From the NCBI GenBank assembly GCA_902784015.1, contig CACZTC010000061.1, positions 1 to 11,206 on the forward strand: 11,206 nucleotides of DNA, written 5' to 3'. Below are positions 1-5,794 of this stretch, piece by piece; position 1 is the stretch's first letter; each line of letters begins with the position of its first letter. This DNA comes from an uncultured Erysipelotrichaceae bacterium (GTDB taxonomy: Bacteria > Bacillota_I > Bacilli_A > Erysipelotrichales > Erysipelotrichaceae). The translations under genes were made by a program, and so were the position numbers. The notes under the pieces are model-generated. The model saw only the letters and a program-made list of their open reading frames with translations, was not told the origin of the DNA and searched no databases.

Positions 1-1337
1 GCCGCTACATAGATTTCCGCTTGTTTTAATAATTCATCAACCGGTACATTTTCATTTGTGTTATGAATACGATAATCTCTTCCTAAAAAAGCACAGCCAA
101 AGGCTATTGTATTATTAATACCTTTCGCATATGTACCTCCGCCCATTGTCATAGGCTGAGTTTCTGTGTCACCAGTTACTTCTTGATAAGCTGAAACTAA
201 TGATTTAACTAAAGGTGAATCAGGCGCGTAGAATAAAGGCTCTGCTGTATGATCTATTTCAATATAGCCATTTTCATCTTCAAGCTTACCTTCCATCATC
301 TTTATTACTTTCTTTGAAGTTAAAGTTACTGGGAAGCGAATATCAACGCTACCGCTGATTATGCCATCCTTCATTTCAATAACACCATTGTTTAATGTTA
401 AGGCTCCATATTCATCTTCACATTTAGCTCCTATACCGCTACCATCAGTAGCTAAGCCAAAATGTGTATGATAAAATTCCACAAATTTATCTTGGAAGCC
501 TGCTTGACGTAATGTTTCTAATAAATATGATATAGCATTCATTCCTAATTCTGGTAAACTCGCATGAGCTGCTATACCTTGTAAAGTAATTCTTATCAAG
601 TCACCATCTTCAACTATTTCATATTTATAATCATTATTTTTAAAGTCATCTTCTAATTTCTTACGTGAAAAATCACCCTTATTGACGACGATTGTGCATG
701 ATGGACATACCACATTCTTAGCAGTTCCACCTTGAATATCAACTATTTTAGTTTCTTTAGAATGATAAGTTAAACCCATCATACCTTTTTCACCAAAAAC
801 ACCAGGGAACTCGCCATCAGGCGTAAAGCCATAATCAACATGGCCTTCTTTTTCAACATAATATTCTAAACATTTAGAACCAGATTCTTCATTAGTTCCC
901 ATGATTAATCTAATTCTTTTCTTTAATGGTATATTGAGATCTCTTAATACTTTCATAGCTATCATACTAGCTACTACTGCTCCTTTATCATCGGCTACGC
1001 CTCTACCATAAAGTAAGCCATCTTTTAAAGTCATCTCAAAAGGATCACTATCCCAACCATCATCTTTATTAGCAGGAACTATATCCAAATGTCCAATAAC
1101 ACCTATTAATTCCTCGCCTTCTCCCATTTCAGCATAACCAATATAGTTATCTAAATTAACCGTTTTAAAACCATCTTCATTTAGTTGTTGTAAAGCTTTT
1201 TCTAAAGCTAATTTAGGACCTTCACCAAATGGAGCTTCTTTAGTACTTTGACCTTCTTCACTATTTATCGCTACTAATTCACTTAGTTTATTTAATAAAT
1301 CTTCGCGATATCCTTCAACCATAGATTTAATATCCAT
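1..1337 (-). CDS. pepV: PepV-type M20 dipeptidase (Sapep family), 3' end outside window
   Basis: Zinc-dependent cytosolic dipeptidase that hydrolyses dipeptides released by other peptidases. The visible 445 codons run from ATG at 1337. The start is supported by a strong AAGGAGG 6 nt upstream, ahead of the alternative Met6. The metal-site motifs of family M20 are present: GHLDIVP (His83, Asp85), GRGVADDKG (Asp116/117), GTNEESG (Glu150/151 as general base and metal ligand), TPDGEFP (Asp174), and a C-terminal His425 in the RIHNTNE stretch. The central part (about residues 190-320) is the lid/dimerisation-like domain of PepV. PepV proteins are usually about 465-470 residues, so only some 20 residues should be missing beyond base 1. 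It is the last visible gene of the pepP-exoA-pepV unit, 31 bp after exoA with no terminator between them. PepV is chosen over PepT/DapE because of the order GHLD, ADDKG, NEESG, PDGEFP; DapE-like annotation is the main alternative. Confidence 0.9.
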   Translation of the reverse strand, partial: MDIKSMVEGYREDLLNKLSELVAINSEEGQSTKEAPFGEGPKLALEKALQQLNEDGFKTVNLDNYIGYAEMGEGEELIGVIGHLDIVPANKDDGWDSDPFEMTLKDGLLYGRGVADDKGAVVASMIAMKVLRDLNIPLKKRIRLIMGTNEESGSKCLEYYVEKEGHVDYGFTPDGEFPGVFGEKGMMGLTYHSKETKIVDIQGGTAKNVVCPSCTIVVNKGDFSRKKLEDDFKNNDYKYEIVEDGDLIRITLQGIAAHASLPELGMNAISYLLETLRQAGFQDKFVEFYHTHFGLATDGSGIGAKCEDEYGALTLNNGVIEMKDGIISGSVDIRFPVTLTSKKVIKMMEGKLEDENGYIEIDHTAEPLFYAPDSPLVKSLVSAYQEVTGDTETQPMTMGGGTYAKGINNTIAFGCAFLGRDYRIHNTNENVPVDELLKQAEIYVA

Positions 1338-1368
1338 GTATAGCCTCCTTAAAATCTCATTTATTATA

Positions 1369-2124
1369 CTAAATATCTAAAATCAAACCAACCGGACAAT
1401 GATCCGAGCCTAATATATCATCATATATTAAAGCATCTTTCACTTTATCTTTAATACTTTCAGAAACAATAAAATAATCAATTCTCCATCCTATACCTTT
1501 TTCTCTAGCACGGAATCTATAACTCCACCATGAATATTTAATTTCTTCAGGATATAAATAACGGAAAGTATCTATAAATCCGGCTTTTAATAATTTAGTC
1601 ATTTTTTCTCTTTCTTCATCTGTAAAGCCAGGATTGCGATGATTACTAGATGGATTTTTTAAATCTATCTCTTCATGAGCTACATTTAAGTCACCAGTAT
1701 ATATTACTGGTTTTTTCTTATTAAGTTTAACTAAATGCTTACGAAGTAAATCTTCCCATTCACATCTAAAATCTAAACGCAATAAACCATCTTTTGAATT
1801 AGGTACATAAGCACATACGAAATAAAACTTATCAAATTCTAATGTTATGACTCTACCTTCATTACAAGTATCGCCTTCAATATCATAAGTCACATTAATA
1901 GGCTCTTCTTTTGTATAAACTAAAGTGCCTGAATAACCTTTCTTTTCAGCGCTATGCATATACATATGATAGCCATCAAAATGCATATCTTCTTCCAATT
2001 GATGCTCCTGCATTTTAGTTTCTTGAATCGCAAAAATATCTGCATCAACTTCATTAAAGAAGTCCGCAAAACCTTTTTTCATACAAGCTCTTAAGCCATT
2101 TACATTCCAAGATATATATTTCAT
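1369..2124 (-). CDS. xth: Exodeoxyribonuclease III (Xth/ExoA, AP endonuclease)
   Basis: DNA repair nuclease of the endonuclease/exonuclease/phosphatase superfamily. It cuts at abasic sites and trims 3' ends in base-excision repair. All 251 residues are present, the usual length for the Gram-positive ExoA group. The conserved sites are in order: SWNVNGLR (Asn7), QETK (Glu35, metal ligand), CAYVPNS (Tyr106), TGDLNVAH (Asp145 and Asn147), WRIDYF (Asp216) and the terminal GSDHCPV (Asp241, His242 catalytic pair). Its ATG overlaps the TGA of pepP as ATGA, and a GGGAG lies about 7 nt upstream, so translation is probably coupled to pepP. Pairing a repair nuclease with two peptidases looks like operon convenience rather than shared function (inference). 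No residue expected at the active site is missing. Confidence 0.95.
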   Translation of the reverse strand: MKYISWNVNGLRACMKKGFADFFNEVDADIFAIQETKMQEHQLEEDMHFDGYHMYMHSAEKKGYSGTLVYTKEEPINVTYDIEGDTCNEGRVITLEFDKFYFVCAYVPNSKDGLLRLDFRCEWEDLLRKHLVKLNKKKPVIYTGDLNVAHEEIDLKNPSSNHRNPGFTDEEREKMTKLLKAGFIDTFRYLYPEEIKYSWWSYRFRAREKGIGWRIDYFIVSESIKDKVKDALIYDDILGSDHCPVGLILDI

Positions 2125-3923
2125 CTTTTTATCTCCCTTGTTGCCTTCTTAAGCCATGCTTTACCTTTTTCGCATAGATATGGAGATATAGTTTTATAAA
2201 CTTTCTTATGATAAGCATTGATATCTTGAATATCTATATCATCTAAATACTTCACATCAATCGCATCTAATTCATATGGGCAATAAGTAATATCTTCAAA
2301 TTTTAAGAATTGACCATATTCATTCTTCTCATCTTCTACAACTACTAATTCATTTTCAATTCTTATACCTAATTTATCACTCATATATACGCCAGGCTCA
2401 TTAGTTACAACCATACCTTTTCTTAAACTAACTGCTGGTCTACTTATTGTAGGTAAGCCCCATCTTATTGAATGAGGTCCTTCATGTACGCCTAAGACAT
2501 GCCCAACGCCATGCCCCGTACCGCACTGATAATCTATATTAATATTCCATAAAGGTCCTCTAGCTAAAATATCTAAATTATTACCTGAAGTACCTTCTAG
2601 GAATTTAGCTCTAGCTAAAGCTAAATGACCTTTTAAGACTAATGTATATAATTTCTTTTCTTCATTAGTTAATTTACCTAAGGCAATAGTTCTAGTTATA
2701 TCAGTAGTACCATCTTTATAAGTGCCGCCTGAATCAACTAATAAGAAACCTTTCTTATTAATCTTAGCGTGACTTTTTTCTGTAGCAGAATAATGCATCA
2801 TTGCGGCATTACCACCATAAGCGCATATTGTTGGGAAAGAAGGATGAATATAATTTTCATTCTTCTCTCTTAATTCATATAGATGATTTTGAACGCTAAC
2901 TTCATCCATATCAATTACACCAATATTCTCTTTTATCCACTTGATGAATTTAACCATAGTTACACCATCTTTTATATGCGCATTTTTGATGTTCTTTATT
3001 TCAATATCATTCTTCATCGCTCTAAATAAAGCTATTGGTGAAGCTTGATTAATAATCTTATTATCTTTAGCTATCGCATTATATAAATTAGTATTTAAAG
3101 TATTTAATGATATCCAAATCTTCTTCTTATGATATTTCTTAATATCTTTTTCTAATTCATCATATTCTTTAACAATTACTTTATTATCTTTAAAATATTT
3201 ATTTACTTCTTTATTTACTTTTCTTTTATCAACATAATAAATAACTTGATTCTTAGTTATTAAACTAAAAGCATAACTAAGTGGTGTACAAGCAACATCT
3301 AAACCTCTAATATTTAATAACCAACATGGATCTTCTAAAGCTGTCAAAATTAAAACATCAGCTTTCTTCTTTTCCATTTCTTTTCTTACTCTTTTAACTC
3401 TTTCAGCTATACTTTCGCCTGTATATTTTTTATCTAAGATAAATAATTCTTCTAAAGGCATAGCTGGTCTATCACTAACCCAAATTTCATTAACCAAATC
3501 TAAATTAGTTTTAAGCTTCGCTTTTTTCTCTTTTAATACTTTTTCTAAATATATCGTAGTAGTTGCAGAAACAACCCTACCATCATAGCCTACTACACCA
3601 CCTTTAGGGATATTATCAATAATATATTCCATCGCTGTAGGCACACCTGCTTGAGCCATCTTCATTAATTTAATACCACTACCTTTTAATTCTTTATTAG
3701 CTTGGATGAAATATCTGCCATCTGTCCATAAACCCGCAAATTTTTGGGTTACTACAACACAACCTGATTCCCCTTTAAAGCCAGATATAAAAGATTTACT
3801 TTTATAATAGTCAGCTGTAAATTCTTCAGATAGATGATCATCTTCGTTAGGGATGTAATAAACATCTATTTTATTCTCTTTCATTAGTTTTCTTAATGTC
3901 GCTATTTTACTTTTTGTATCCAT
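2121..3923 (-). CDS. pepP: Xaa-Pro aminopeptidase, long three-domain form (M24B)
   Basis: Cytosolic metallo-aminopeptidase that removes an N-terminal residue preceding proline. At 600 residues this is the long form resembling eukaryotic XPNPEP1: two creatinase-like N-terminal domains (about 1-150 and 160-300), then a pita-bread catalytic domain (about 310-540) and a C-terminal extension. Metal ligands are visible: Asp397 (LLVDSGG), Asp408 (TTDITRT), His471 (GTGHGVGH), Glu509 (TNEPGVY) and Glu523 (RIENE). Substrate-site histidines His377 (MMHYSA) and His480 (VHEGP) are also present. The residue four before His471 is Cys467, where human XPNPEP1 has His. The start ATG has an AGAGG about 8 nt upstream. 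It is first gene of the unit and ends in an ATGA overlap with the exonuclease gene. A possible -10 box and inverted repeat lie just upstream. Confidence 0.93.
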   Translation of the reverse strand: MDTKSKIATLRKLMKENKIDVYYIPNEDDHLSEEFTADYYKSKSFISGFKGESGCVVVTQKFAGLWTDGRYFIQANKELKGSGIKLMKMAQAGVPTAMEYIIDNIPKGGVVGYDGRVVSATTTIYLEKVLKEKKAKLKTNLDLVNEIWVSDRPAMPLEELFILDKKYTGESIAERVKRVRKEMEKKKADVLILTALEDPCWLLNIRGLDVACTPLSYAFSLITKNQVIYYVDKRKVNKEVNKYFKDNKVIVKEYDELEKDIKKYHKKKIWISLNTLNTNLYNAIAKDNKIINQASPIALFRAMKNDIEIKNIKNAHIKDGVTMVKFIKWIKENIGVIDMDEVSVQNHLYELREKNENYIHPSFPTICAYGGNAAMMHYSATEKSHAKINKKGFLLVDSGGTYKDGTTDITRTIALGKLTNEEKKLYTLVLKGHLALARAKFLEGTSGNNLDILARGPLWNINIDYQCGTGHGVGHVLGVHEGPHSIRWGLPTISRPAVSLRKGMVVTNEPGVYMSDKLGIRIENELVVVEDEKNEYGQFLKFEDITYCPYELDAIDVKYLDDIDIQDINAYHKKVYKTISPYLCEKGKAWLKKATREIKR

Positions 3924-3943
3924 ATAAAAAACCTCTTTTATTT

Positions 3944-3973
3944 ATTATATACGATAAGTTCATTATGACTTAT
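3944..3973 (-). promoter_or_regulatory. Possible pepP promoter -10 with operator-like inverted repeat
   Basis: Read on the minus strand, a perfect TATAAT lies at 3949-3944, about 20 bases before the pepP start. Its -35 region is poor (TAAGTC at 17 bp spacing). Overlapping that -35 is the inverted repeat ATAAGT-N8-ACTTAT (3954-3959 and 3968-3973), placed where a regulator could block or assist RNA polymerase. If this promoter is used, the mRNA leader would be only about 14 nt, so the pepP ribosome site would sit at its very 5' end. A second weak -10 (TATAAT at 4052-4047) upstream of the terminator at 3986-4015 is an alternative. Confidence 0.35.
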
Positions 3974-3985
3974 TTAATGCCTCTA

Positions 3986-4015
3986 TAAAAACAGGTATCT
4001 TTTTTAGATACCTGT
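3986..4015 (-). terminator. Intrinsic terminator (minus strand), proximal to pepP
   Basis: A perfect 10-bp stem, ACAGGTATCT paired with AGATACCTGT (3991-4000 and 4006-4015), has a 5-nt loop. On the minus strand it is followed by a run of five T (3991-3987). The plus-strand side has no T run, so it acts on minus-strand transcripts. It lies between the RNA locus at 4076-4383 and pepP. It could be a back-up terminator for that RNA, or an attenuator if pepP is transcribed from further upstream. Confidence 0.75.
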
Positions 4016-4075
4016 CTTACTATATATTTATCATTTATGTTTTATGATTATATATGATATTACTTACTAAAACAT

Positions 4076-4109
4076 AAAAAAGCTTCAAGATTTTAACCTC
4101 GAAGCTTTT
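4076..4109 (-). terminator. Intrinsic terminator (minus strand), end of candidate RNA
   Basis: In the minus-strand RNA a 13-bp stem forms between 4109-4097 (AAAAGCTTCGAGG) and 4090-4078 (TCTTGAAGCTTTT), with a 6-nt loop, ending in six T (4081-4076). Two of the inner pairs are G-U and so exist only in minus-strand RNA; the plus-strand version would have A-C mismatches. The T run is also better on the minus side. No protein-coding gene lies directly upstream on this strand, so it most likely ends a non-coding transcript. Confidence 0.75.
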
Positions 4110-4313
4110 GTCTATTATTAGTTTTTTAACTATTAATGAAAGATATATTTCACTTTATGCAGTTTCCTGCATTTTTTATAAATATTCAATTGTCAGAATA
4201 CTGTGTCCATCGGTCTGTCCTCATGCAGACTTTCACTTTCTTTTTTTTATTTATTTGTCACTTTTGTGACTCTACGTCCCCTCCAAATACTCTGCAATCT
4301 TTGAAGAAGACGG

Positions 4314-4343
4314 CTATTTATATTCTAGTAATACCTCTTTCAT
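4314..4343 (-). CDS. Possible leader peptide of 9 residues (MKEVLLEYK)
   Basis: A short reading frame, ATG at 4343 and TAG at 4314-4316, sits at the 5' end of the candidate RNA, just before its 13-bp stem. An AGGTAGG (4359-4353) lies 9 nt upstream and could serve as a ribosome site, although it also forms part of a small hairpin. Position just ahead of stem-loops and a terminator is what a translated attenuator leader would show. The peptide has no run of a single regulatory amino acid, and so short a frame can occur by chance. Weak support. Confidence 0.2.
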   Translation of the reverse strand: MKEVLLEYK

Positions 4344-4389
4344 AATATTGTACCTACCTTTCTTTTTTGGTACTTCTATTTACACCTTT

Positions 4390-4418
4390 AATATAGCCAA
4401 TTAAAACTATAAAATCTA
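4390..4418 (-). promoter_or_regulatory. Putative promoter of the candidate RNA
   Basis: On the minus strand, TATATT (4395-4390, five of six matches to the -10 consensus) lies 17 bp from TAGATT (4418-4413, three of six matches to the -35 consensus). Transcription would begin near 4383, about 40 nt before the short reading frame. Its location upstream of two minus-oriented terminators supports the call more than the boxes themselves. Confidence 0.4.
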
Positions 4419-4450
4419 GTCTATAAATAGTCTGTTTATTGTTGTATAAT
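4417..4450 (+). promoter_or_regulatory. Putative promoter of the GH13-MATE unit, with TAGTCT direct repeat
   Basis: A perfect TATAAT at 4445-4450 lies 47 bp before the GH13 start. The -35 match is weak (TATAAA, 4422-4427, 17 bp spacing). TAGTCT occurs at 4417-4422 and 4428-4433, eleven bases apart, about one helical turn, between the two divergent -10 boxes. That spacing could allow a regulator to bind one DNA face, or be chance in AT-rich DNA. Confidence 0.4.
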
Positions 4451-4496
4451 AATTTTGTTGGGCAATTAGTGCTCATTTTTATTTAGTGGAGTAATT

Positions 4497-5792
4497 ATGT
4501 ATTTTAATGAAATAATATATCAAATATATCCTTTAGGTTTCTGTAATGCTTTAAATAATGATGATAATACCGATCATAAATTATTAAAAGTTTTAAAGTG
4601 GTTACCTCATTTAAAGAGATTAGGTATTACAACTATCCTTTTTAATCCTTTATTTGAAAGTGAATATCATGGTTATGATACTATCAATTATCTTGAATTA
4701 GATAAAAGATTAGGTAATATAAAAGACTTAGATAAAGTAATTACAACAATTCATAAAGAAGGCTTCAAAATAGTATTTGATGGTGTTTTTAATCATGTTG
4801 GTAGATCATTTCCATATTTCCAAGATGTCTTAAATAAAAAAGAAAATAGTGAATATAATGATTTCTTTTATATTAACTATGAAGACAATAATAATGAAGA
4901 TGGTTTTAGTTATGCAGATTGGGAAGGCCATCATGAATTAGTAAAATTAAATTTGGAGAATTATCGTGTTAAAGATTATTTATTTAGTATAGTGGATGAA
5001 TGGATTAGAAAATATCATATTGATGGCTTAAGACTTGATGTTGCTTATACGATGAATAGAGATTTCATGAAAGACTTAGTTAATCATATTAAGTCATATA
5101 AAGAAGATTTTTTCTTTTTAGGCGAAATGGTTAATGGCGATTATAATGTCTTACTTAATGAAGCTAATTTAGATTCCGTAACTAATTATGAATGTCGTAA
5201 AGGCTTATATTCTTCTTTTAATTCTCATAATCTATTTGAGATAGCTTATTCATTGAATCGCCAATTTGGAAATGATCCTTGGACTTTATATAAAGGTAGA
5301 AAATTATTATCTTTTTTAGATAATCATGATGTAGATAGAATCGCTAGTATATTAGAAGATGAAAGAGATTTACCTCTAATTTATTCTTTATTATTTGCGA
5401 TGCCTGGTATACCTTGTATATATTATGGCAGTGAGTGGAAAGCTAAAGGCACAAGAAATAATCATAGTGATATTGAATTAAGACCTAGCTATGATAAAGC
5501 TATATGGAATGATTTAAGCGAAGAAATAGCTTATTTATCTCAATTAAGAAAAGAATATCCAGTATTCTATGAAGGAGATTATACACAGTTATATATCCAA
5601 AATGAACAATTCGCTTTCAAAAGAGAGAATGATCAAGAAATCATATTATATTTATTAAATATAGCTAATGATGATAAAGTAATCGACATAGATATTAATA
5701 ATTATATTGATTTAAGTAATAATGAAATACTTAAAGATAATTATATAAATCTTAAAGCTAAGACTTATAAGTTATTATATTTAAGGAAATAA
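4497..5792 (+). CDS. GH13 alpha-amylase-family glycoside hydrolase, cytosolic
   Basis: Retaining alpha-glucan hydrolase of family GH13, 431 residues, with a (beta/alpha)8 barrel over about residues 1-350 and a short beta-rich C-terminal domain (about 355-431). The four GH13 regions are visible: DGVFNH (Asp95, Asn99, His100), DGLRLDVA (Arg179, nucleophile Asp181), FFLGEM (acid/base Glu210) and FLDNHD (His277, transition-state Asp278). There is no signal peptide, so it should act in the cytosol, for example on imported maltodextrins or cyclodextrins or on stored glycogen; the exact substrate cannot be read from the sequence. It lacks the extra N-terminal domain typical of neopullulanases and cyclomaltodextrinases. 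The start is supported by TGGAG 5 nt upstream. The MATE gene begins 2 bases after its stop, so the two are surely co-transcribed. Confidence 0.9.
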   Translation: MYFNEIIYQIYPLGFCNALNNDDNTDHKLLKVLKWLPHLKRLGITTILFNPLFESEYHGYDTINYLELDKRLGNIKDLDKVITTIHKEGFKIVFDGVFNHVGRSFPYFQDVLNKKENSEYNDFFYINYEDNNNEDGFSYADWEGHHELVKLNLENYRVKDYLFSIVDEWIRKYHIDGLRLDVAYTMNRDFMKDLVNHIKSYKEDFFFLGEMVNGDYNVLLNEANLDSVTNYECRKGLYSSFNSHNLFEIAYSLNRQFGNDPWTLYKGRKLLSFLDNHDVDRIASILEDERDLPLIYSLLFAMPGIPCIYYGSEWKAKGTRNNHSDIELRPSYDKAIWNDLSEEIAYLSQLRKEYPVFYEGDYTQLYIQNEQFAFKRENDQEIILYLLNIANDDKVIDIDINNYIDLSNNEILKDNYINLKAKTYKLLYLRK

Positions 5793-5794
5793 AT

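Larger units (their letters stand above)
4076..4383 (-). ncRNA. Candidate structured small RNA or leader RNA, class not recognised
   Basis: About 300 nt run from a predicted start near 4383 to a strong intrinsic terminator at 4076. Successive hairpins in the minus-strand RNA are: a GTACC/GGTAC stem near the 5' end; a 13-bp stem at 4312-4300 with 4287-4275 containing three G-U pairs that exist only in this strand's RNA (12-nt loop GATTGCAGAGTA); GTCAC-AAAA-GTGAC (4257-4270); GTCTG-N8-CAGAC (4213-4230); ATGCAG-GAAA-CTGCAT with a GNRA tetraloop (4157-4172); and the terminator. I looked by eye for T-box, tmRNA, RNase P, 6S, SRP and common riboswitch signatures and saw none. It could be a trans-acting small RNA, or a leader whose read-through feeds pepP across two terminators. 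That the region is transcribed from the minus strand is a strong inference; its function is unknown. Confidence 0.55.

Noticed and set aside
4136..4345. Plus-strand open frame of 69 codons in the large gap
   Set aside because: Its amino acids are Phe-rich and random-looking, it has no ribosome site, and it lies antisense to the candidate RNA, whose hairpins explain the sequence better.
4076..4383. T-box, tmRNA, RNase P or 6S RNA identity
   Set aside because: No T-box sequence (GGTGGNACCGCG-like), no tmRNA tag ending ALAA or tRNA-like TΨC arm despite a GGGGACGT that loosely resembles a tmRNA 5' end, no RNase P GAGGAAAGTCC-like core, and no single long 6S-type rod.
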